Below are positions 58,583 through 64,000 of a DNA stretch of 64,000 nt, one piece after another. The notes below the pieces were generated by a model. The model did no database searches, was not told the origin of the DNA, and worked only from the letters and a program-made list of their open reading frames with translations. The translations under genes were made by a program, and so were the position numbers. Source of the DNA: Streptomyces sp. PCS3-D2 (GTDB lineage: Bacteria; Actinomycetota; Actinomycetes; Streptomycetales; Streptomycetaceae); contig NZ_CP097800.1 of assembly GCF_000612545.2 (NCBI RefSeq), positions 2,353,001-2,417,000 of the forward strand, read 5' to 3'. How positions within the stretch are numbered: the first letter of the stretch is position 1; each line of letters opens with the position of its first letter.

Positions 58583-60673
58583 GTGACGCGCAGCGTGTAC
58601 GTGACCGGCATCGAGCGGGGGGACGGCCGGCAGGTCGTCGAACTCGGGATCATGGAGCTCCTGACCCGGCAGACCGGCCGGGTGGGCGTGTACCGGCCAC
58701 TTCTCCACGATGCGCCCGACCGCCTCTTCGACCTGCTCAAGGCCCGCTACCGGATCGACCAGGACGCCTCGGCGGCCTACGGGATGGAGTACCGCGAGGC
58801 GTCGGCGATCCTGGCGGAGAAGGGCACCGACGAGCTCGTCTCGCAGCTGGTCGACCGCTACCACCGACTGGCCCGCGACTACGAGGTCGTGCTCGTCCTG
58901 GGCACCGACTACGCGGAGACCAACCTCCCCGACGAACTGGCGCTCAACGCCCGCCTCGCCAACGAACTCGGCGCGGTCGTCGTCCCCGTCGTGGGCGGCA
59001 CCAACCGCCCCGCCGAGGACGTGCGCGCCGAGGCCCGCAACGCCCACCGCGCGTACGAGAGCCTGGGGTGCCATGTCGTCGCGATGGTCGTCAACCGGGT
59101 GGCCGCGGAGGACCGCGACCTGATAGCCGAGCGGCTGGCGGCCCGCCTCCCCGTGCCCTGCTACGTACTGCCGGACGACAAGTCGCTGTCCGCCCCGACC
59201 GTCGCCCAGATCACCCGGGCGCTCGGCGGCGAGGTACTCCTCGGCGACGACGCGGGCCTGGCCCGCGACGCCCTGGACTTCGTCTTCGGCGGCGCGATGC
59301 TGCCGAACTTCCTGAACGCCCTGACCCCCGGCTGCCTGGTCGTGACCCCCGGCGACCGTTCGGACCTCGTGATCGGCGCACTCGCCGCGCACACCTCGGG
59401 CACCCCGCCGATCGCCGGCGTGCTGCTCACCCTGAACGAGCGGCCGAGCAAGGACATCCTGGCGCTGGCATCGAAGCTGGCACCGGGCACGCCCGTGGTG
59501 TCCGTGGCCGGCAACAGCTTCCCGACCGCCACCGAACTCTTCTCGCTGCAGAGCCGGTTGAACTCCGCGACCCCGCGCAAGCTGGAGACCGCGCTCGGCC
59601 TCTTCGAGCGCCACGTGGACACCGGCGAGCTGCGCGGCCTGCTCTCGGTGACCCGTTCGGAGCGCGTCACGCCGATGATGTTCGAGCACGAGTTGCTGGA
59701 GCGGGCCCGCTCCGGCCGCCGCCGTGTCGTCCTGCCCGAGGGCACCGAGGAGCGGGTGCTGCGGGCCGCGGACGTGGTGCTGCGCCGGAGCGTGTGCGAC
59801 CTGACCCTGCTGGGCGACGAGCAGGCGATCCTCAAGAAGGCCGGCGACCTCGGCATCGACGTCTCGGGCGCGCAGCTCATCGACCCGGCGACGTCGCCGC
59901 TGCGGGAGGGGTTCGCCGAGTACTACGCCTCGGTCCGCGCGCACAAGGGCATGACCGTCGAGCTGGCCGGCGACGTGGTCACCGACGTCAACTACTTCGG
60001 CACCCTGATGGTCGAGCGGGGCCTGGCCGACGGCATGGTCTCCGGCTCGGTGCACTCCACCGCTGCGACCATCCGCCCGGCGTTCGAGATCATCAAGACC
60101 AAACCGGAGGCGTCCATCGTCTCCTCCGTCTTCTTCATGTGCCTGGCCGACCGGGTCCTCGTGTACGGCGACTGCGCGGTCAACCCGGACCCGAACGCCG
60201 AGCAACTCGCCGACATCGCCGTCCAGTCGGCCGCCACCGCCGCCGCCTTCGGGGTCGAGCCGCGGATCGCGATGCTCTCGTACTCGACCGGCACCTCCGG
60301 CTCGGGCGCGGACGTCGACAAGGTCCGCAAGGCCACCGAGATCGTCCGCGAGCGGCGGCCCGATCTGGCGGTCGAGGGTCCGATCCAGTACGACGCGGCG
60401 GTGGAACCCTCGGTCGCCGCGACGAAGCTGCCCGGGTCCGAGGTGGCCGGCCGCGCGACGGTGCTGATCTTCCCCGACCTGAACACGGGCAACAACACGT
60501 ACAAGGCCGTGCAGCGTTCGGCGGGCGCGGTCGCGGTCGGCCCGGTGCTCCAGGGTCTGCGCAAGCCCGTGAACGACCTCTCGCGCGGCGCCCTCGTCCA
60601 GGACATCGTCACCACCGTGGCCATCACGGCGATCCAGGCGCAGGGCGCACCGGGGCCCGTCGCCGGCGCCTGA
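58583..60673 (+). CDS. pta: Phosphate acetyltransferase
   Basis: A 696-aa long-form Pta that interconverts acetyl-CoA and acetyl phosphate. The N-terminal third (about 1-200) is a BioD-like P-loop-related regulatory domain (SVYVTGIERGDGRQVVELGIMELL), which lacks a clean GKT. A DRTGG domain follows at about 215-330. The C-terminal PTA_PTB catalytic domain (about 370-690) shows RVVLPEGTEERVLRAADVVLRR, GLADGMVSGSVHSTAATIRPAFEII, VEGPIQYDAAVEPSVAATKLPGSEVAG and LIFPDLNTGNNTYKAVQR. The start is GTG at 58583 with GGGGAG 5 bases upstream. ackA follows by 122 bases, probably in one transcript. The pathway gives overflow acetate and acetyl phosphate. Confidence 0.95.
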   Translation: MTRSVYVTGIERGDGRQVVELGIMELLTRQTGRVGVYRPLLHDAPDRLFDLLKARYRIDQDASAAYGMEYREASAILAEKGTDELVSQLVDRYHRLARDYEVVLVLGTDYAETNLPDELALNARLANELGAVVVPVVGGTNRPAEDVRAEARNAHRAYESLGCHVVAMVVNRVAAEDRDLIAERLAARLPVPCYVLPDDKSLSAPTVAQITRALGGEVLLGDDAGLARDALDFVFGGAMLPNFLNALTPGCLVVTPGDRSDLVIGALAAHTSGTPPIAGVLLTLNERPSKDILALASKLAPGTPVVSVAGNSFPTATELFSLQSRLNSATPRKLETALGLFERHVDTGELRGLLSVTRSERVTPMMFEHELLERARSGRRRVVLPEGTEERVLRAADVVLRRSVCDLTLLGDEQAILKKAGDLGIDVSGAQLIDPATSPLREGFAEYYASVRAHKGMTVELAGDVVTDVNYFGTLMVERGLADGMVSGSVHSTAATIRPAFEIIKTKPEASIVSSVFFMCLADRVLVYGDCAVNPDPNAEQLADIAVQSAATAAAFGVEPRIAMLSYSTGTSGSGADVDKVRKATEIVRERRPDLAVEGPIQYDAAVEPSVAATKLPGSEVAGRATVLIFPDLNTGNNTYKAVQRSAGAVAVGPVLQGLRKPVNDLSRGALVQDIVTTVAITAIQAQGAPGPVAGA

Positions 60674-60795
60674 GCGGTCCGCCTCCCGCCTCTGCCGCCC
60701 CGCTCGGCCCGTCCCGCTCGGCCCGTCCCGTCCCGCCCCTCCGCCTCCGCACCGCCCTTCTCCGTCACCGCCCGCGACAAGGAAAGACCCCCACC

Positions 60796-62010
60796 GTGAC
60801 CGCTTCGCGCGTACTCGTCCTCAACTCCGGCTCCTCCTCGGTCAAGTACCAGCTCCTCGACATGGCGGACCGGTCGCGTCTGGCCGCCGGCCTGGTGGAG
60901 CGGATCGGAGAGGGGACCTCCCGGCTGGTGCACGAGCCGCTCACGGGTCCCGCCGCGGCCGGCGGCAGGCGCGAGCGGGTCGGCGCGATCGCGGACCACG
61001 AGGCCGCGCTGAAGGCCGTCGCCGCCGAGCTCGCCGCCGACGGCCTCGGCCTGGACTCCCCCGAGCTGGCCGCGGTCGGGCACCGGGTGGTGCACGGCGG
61101 GACGCGGTTCACCCGGCCGACCGTGATCGACGACGAGGTGCTGGCGGAGATCCGGAAGCTGATCCCTCTGGCCCCGCTGCACAACCCGGCGAACGTGACG
61201 GGCATCGAGGTGGCCCGCTCGCTGCGGGCGGACCTCCCCCAGGTCGCCGTCTTCGACACCGCCTTCCACTCCACGATGCCGGAGTACGCGGCCCGGTACG
61301 CCATCGACGCGGCGACCGCCGACGCGTACTCCATCCGGCGGTACGGCTTCCACGGCACCTCCCACGCCTACGTCTCACGGGCGACGGCCGCCCTGTTGGG
61401 CAGGCCGGTCGAGGACGTGAACGTGATCGTGCTGCACCTGGGCAACGGCGCCTCGGCCTCGGCCGTGCGCGGCGGTGCCTGCGTGGAGACCTCCATGGGC
61501 ATGACCCCGCTGGAGGGGCTGGTCATGGGCACCCGCTCGGGCGATCTCGACCCTGCGGTGGTCCTCCACCTGGCCCGGGTCGGCGGCCTCTCGGTGGATG
61601 AGATCGATTCGCTCCTGAACAAGAAGAGCGGTCTGCTGGGCCTGTGCGGCGACAACGACATGCGCGAGGTGCTGCGGCGGGCGGGCGAGGGCGACGAGAC
61701 GGCGCGCCTGGCCTTCGCCGCGTACGTCCACCGGCTGAAGAAGTACATCGGGGCCTACGCGGCGGTCCTCGGGCGGGTGGACGCGGTGGCGTTCACGGCC
61801 GGGGTCGGCGAGAACGCCCACCAGGTCCGCGAGGCGGCGCTGGACGGTCTGGCCGCGCTGGGCCTGGTACTGGATCCGGAGGCCAACGCGGCGCGTTCCC
61901 CGCAACCGCGGCTGGTTTCGGCGGACGATGCCCGAGTGGCCGTGGCGGTGGTCCCGACGGATGAGGAACTGGAGATCGCCACCCAGGCGTACGCGCTGGT
62001 TACCCAGTAG
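60796..62010 (+). CDS. ackA: Acetate kinase
   Basis: A 404-aa ASKHA-fold kinase that makes ATP and acetate from acetyl phosphate, or the reverse. The phosphate-1 motif is RVLVLNSGSSSVKYQLLD. Substrate-site text is VGHRVVHGGTRF and PLAPLHNPANVTGIEV, and the active region is AVFDTAFHSTMPEYA, YGFHGTSHAYVS and VLHLGNGASASAV. C-terminal VDAVAFTAGVGENAHQVRE completes the fold. The start is GTG at 60796, with AAGGAAAG about 10 bases upstream. It follows pta, the usual order, and lies 61 bases before pyk. Confidence 0.97.
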   Translation: MTASRVLVLNSGSSSVKYQLLDMADRSRLAAGLVERIGEGTSRLVHEPLTGPAAAGGRRERVGAIADHEAALKAVAAELAADGLGLDSPELAAVGHRVVHGGTRFTRPTVIDDEVLAEIRKLIPLAPLHNPANVTGIEVARSLRADLPQVAVFDTAFHSTMPEYAARYAIDAATADAYSIRRYGFHGTSHAYVSRATAALLGRPVEDVNVIVLHLGNGASASAVRGGACVETSMGMTPLEGLVMGTRSGDLDPAVVLHLARVGGLSVDEIDSLLNKKSGLLGLCGDNDMREVLRRAGEGDETARLAFAAYVHRLKKYIGAYAAVLGRVDAVAFTAGVGENAHQVREAALDGLAALGLVLDPEANAARSPQPRLVSADDARVAVAVVPTDEELEIATQAYALVTQ

Positions 62011-62031
62011 TCACTTGGACTTTCCACCAGT

Positions 62032-62043
62032 CGGAATATTCCG
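62032..62043. promoter_or_regulatory. Palindrome upstream of pyk
   Basis: CGGAATATTCCG is a perfect 12-bp palindrome, 28 bases before the pyk ATG and inside the short ackA-pyk gap. TTGGAC at 62015-62020 may be a -35 hexamer, with the palindrome overlapping the -10 region, so a bound protein would block transcription. Confidence 0.55.
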
Positions 62044-62071
62044 CTACGAAACAAACCGATAGGATCCAGTC

Positions 62072-63502
62072 ATGCGCCGTTCCAAAATCGTCTGCACGCT
62101 GGGCCCCGCCGTCGACTCGTATGAGCAGCTGAAAGCGCTCATCGAGGCAGGTATGAACGTGGCCCGATTCAACTTCAGCCACGGGTCCCAGGCAGAACAC
62201 CAGGAGCGGTACGACCGCGTCCGGCAGGTCTCCGAGGACACCGGGCGCGCCGTCGGCGTCCTCGCCGACCTCCAGGGTCCGAAGATCCGCCTGGAGACCT
62301 TCGCCGAGGGGCCCGTCGAGCTGGTGCGCGGTGACGAGTTCGTCATCACCACCGAGGACGTCCCGGGTGACAAGTCCATCTGCGGCACCACCTACAAGGG
62401 CCTCCCGGGCGACGTCGCCAAGGGCGACCAGGTCCTGATCAACGACGGCAACGTCGAGCTCCGGGTGACGGAGGTCGACGGCCCCCGGGTCAGGACCATC
62501 GTCATCGAGGGCGGTGTCATCTCGGACCACAAGGGCATCAACCTGCCGGGTGCCGCCGTGAACGTCCCCGCCCTGTCGGAGAAGGACGTCGACGACCTCC
62601 GCTTCGCCCTGCGGATGGGCTGCGACATGGTCGCCCTGTCCTTCGTCCGCGACGCCAACGACGTCAAGGACGTCCACCGGGTGATGGACGAGGAGGGCCG
62701 CCGGGTCCCCGTCATCGCCAAGGTGGAGAAGCCGCAGGCCGTCGAGAACATGGAGGCCGTGGTCGCCGCCTTCGACGCGGTCATGGTGGCCCGCGGCGAC
62801 CTCGCCGTCGAGTACCCGCTCGAAAAGGTCCCGATGGTCCAGAAGCGGCTCATCGAGATGTGCCGCCGCAACGCCAAGCCGGTGATCGTCGCGACCCAGA
62901 TGATGGAGTCGATGATCACCAACTCCCGCCCGACGCGCGCGGAGGCGTCCGACGTCGCCAACGCCATCCTCGACGGCGCGGACGCGGTCATGCTGTCGGC
63001 CGAGTCCTCCGTGGGCGCCTACCCGATCGAGACCGTCAAGACGATGTCGAAGATCGTCGCGGCGGCCGAGGAGGAGCTCCTCTCCAAGGGCCTCCAGCCG
63101 CTGGTCCCGGGCAAGAAGCCGCGCACCCAGGGCGGATCCGTGGCCCGCGCGGCGTGCGAGATCGCCGACTTCCTGGACGGCCAGGCACTCATCGCCTTCA
63201 CCCAGTCCGGGGACACCGCCCGGCGCCTGTCGCGCTACCGCGCCACCCAGCAGATCCTGGCCTTCACCACGGACGTCAACACCCGCAACCAGCTCACGCT
63301 GAGCTGGGGCGTCGAGTCGTACATCGTCCCGCACGTGGACACCACCGACGCGATGGTCGACCTGGTCGACGGCGAGCTGCTCAAGCTGGGCCGCTACAAC
63401 GAGGGCGACACCATGATCATCACCGCCGGCTCGCCCCCCGGCGTACCGGGCACCACCAACATGGTCCGGGTGCACCACCTGGGCGGCGTCGACCACGCCT
63501 GA
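62072..63502 (+). CDS. pyk: Pyruvate kinase
   Basis: A 476-aa enzyme that converts phosphoenolpyruvate and ADP to pyruvate and ATP, ending glycolysis. RRSKIVCTLGPAVDSYEQLKALIEAGMNVARFNFSHGSQAEH starts the barrel. The B domain is at about 70-165, and the signature VPVIAKVEKPQAVENMEAVVAAFDAVMVARGDLAVEYPLEKVP contains the catalytic Lys and metal-binding Glu. PVIVATQMMESMITNSRPTRAEASDVANAILDGADAVMLSAESSVGAYP follows. The C domain starts near residue 345. AGGAT lies 7 bases before the ATG. With pfkA, pta and ackA nearby, this is a central-carbon block. Confidence 0.97.
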   Translation: MRRSKIVCTLGPAVDSYEQLKALIEAGMNVARFNFSHGSQAEHQERYDRVRQVSEDTGRAVGVLADLQGPKIRLETFAEGPVELVRGDEFVITTEDVPGDKSICGTTYKGLPGDVAKGDQVLINDGNVELRVTEVDGPRVRTIVIEGGVISDHKGINLPGAAVNVPALSEKDVDDLRFALRMGCDMVALSFVRDANDVKDVHRVMDEEGRRVPVIAKVEKPQAVENMEAVVAAFDAVMVARGDLAVEYPLEKVPMVQKRLIEMCRRNAKPVIVATQMMESMITNSRPTRAEASDVANAILDGADAVMLSAESSVGAYPIETVKTMSKIVAAAEEELLSKGLQPLVPGKKPRTQGGSVARAACEIADFLDGQALIAFTQSGDTARRLSRYRATQQILAFTTDVNTRNQLTLSWGVESYIVPHVDTTDAMVDLVDGELLKLGRYNEGDTMIITAGSPPGVPGTTNMVRVHHLGGVDHA

Positions 63503-63536
63503 CGCGTCGATCGCCACGGACCCTGCCGCACAGGGG

Positions 63537-63578
63537 CCGAGGGCGGCACCCCGCGGTGACGCGGGGTGCCGCCCTCGG
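63537..63578. terminator. Strong bidirectional terminator after pyk
   Basis: A perfect 19-bp stem (CCGAGGGCGGCACCCCGCG and its complement) with the loop GTGA lies between two convergent genes, 34 bases after the pyk stop. Confidence 0.93.
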
Positions 63579-63601
63579 TGTGCGTCCGTACGGCGTGCCG
63601 C

Positions 63602-64000
63602 CTACTCGGGCGGACCGATGTAGTTCTTCAGTTCCGGGACCGTCAGGGTGCCGCCGAACTGGCCGGCCTGGACGACCTTGACGTCCGTGAAGAACGCGAA
63701 CGGGACGTTCAGGGGCGGCGGGCTGTTCGGAGTGAACTCGATCGGGATCAGCCCGAACAGCTTCCCCTTGAGGCTCTCGGTGTACATCGTCACCGTGCCG
63801 CCGCGGATCTTGGACGTGGAGCCCGGACGCGACTTCAGGTGGGCGACGTTCCCGCCCTTGCCGACCGTCTGGTAGAGGTCCTTGATGTCCAGCGAGTCCG
63901 CGGTGAACTTCAGGACCTTCTTCACCTTGCCGCCGGCGGTCTTCACCTCGACGATGCCGTGGTAGTCGAGGCCGTAGAGGGTCAGCAGGGAGCTGTCGAG
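63602..64000 (-). CDS. Unrecognised protein, C-terminal 132 residues (runs off right edge)
   Basis: The frame is open from the right edge to a stop at 63602. The visible part begins LDSSLLTLYGLDYHGIVEVKTAGG and ends GGTLTVPELKNYIGPPE. It is rich in alternating hydrophobic/polar strands (VLKFTADSLDIKDLYQTVG, TVTMYTESLKGKLFGLIPIEFTPNSPPPLNVPFAFFTDVKVVQAGQFGG), which suggests a beta-rich, possibly secreted protein. I do not recognise the family. The conserved pairing of TADSLDIKDLY and KGKLFGLIPIEFTP should be easy to search. It is convergent with pyk across a strong terminator. N-terminus and signal peptide are not visible. Confidence 0.75.
   Translation of the reverse strand, partial: LDSSLLTLYGLDYHGIVEVKTAGGKVKKVLKFTADSLDIKDLYQTVGKGGNVAHLKSRPGSTSKIRGGTVTMYTESLKGKLFGLIPIEFTPNSPPPLNVPFAFFTDVKVVQAGQFGGTLTVPELKNYIGPPE

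Overview
The window is high-GC actinobacterial chromosome and almost certainly Streptomyces or a close relative. GTG starts are frequent, genes are separated by long GC-rich hairpin terminators, and the gene content (gcvT riboswitch operon, SseB-like pair, glgE/treS/pep2/glgB cluster, 6C-like RNA, DUF6458, EF-hand protein) matches what I remember of a core region of Streptomyces chromosomes. I saw no IS element, prophage, integrase, CRISPR array, tRNA or rRNA.

Layout. 1-8.7 kb: start of an oligopeptide-type ABC permease, two SseB-like paralogs, a P-loop ATPase, then a glycine-riboswitch-controlled gcvT-gcvH-glyA unit followed by sdaA, so glycine cleavage, serine/glycine interconversion and serine deamination sit together. 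8.1-14.4 kb: small envelope and regulatory genes (AMIN-like secreted protein, FMN oxidoreductase, PadR regulator, EF-hand protein, a beta-propeller lipoprotein overlapping an atypical polysaccharide deacetylase, a likely 6C RNA with its own promoter, an RsbW-like kinase, an enoyl-CoA hydratase). 14.4-21.1 kb: a cell-wall block of three L,D-transpeptidases around two SpaA/prealbumin-fold surface proteins, with no sortase. 21.2-25.4 kb: glycogen debranching enzyme glgX and a divergent MarR/MFS pair sharing a long palindrome.

25.4-42.3 kb: an exopolysaccharide locus. It holds a CDP-alcohol phosphotransferase and cytidylyltransferase, two GT4-type glycosyltransferases, a Wzz/BY-kinase-like protein with a degraded ATP site, a Wzx-type flippase, a Wzy-type polymerase, a WcaF-type acetyltransferase, gmd and fcl for GDP-L-fucose, and a WbaP-type initiating phosphoglycosyltransferase. 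A large secreted propeller/FnIII/LamG/DNRLRE protein lies inside it. The parts suggest a Wzx/Wzy-type, probably fucose-containing and acetylated polymer; other glycosyltransferases and the GDP-mannose supply genes must lie elsewhere.

42.7-56.1 kb: a secreted M4 metalloprotease, then the GlgE alpha-glucan pathway: glgP on the minus strand, divergent from glgE-treS-pep2-glgB. TreS converts trehalose to maltose, Pep2 phosphorylates maltose, GlgE polymerises maltose 1-phosphate, GlgB branches the chain, and GlgP and GlgX degrade it. A 42-codon ORF ends exactly on the glgE start. 56.5-64 kb: an HTH regulator, pfkA divergent from pta-ackA, pyk, and the 3' part of an unrecognised gene running off the right edge.
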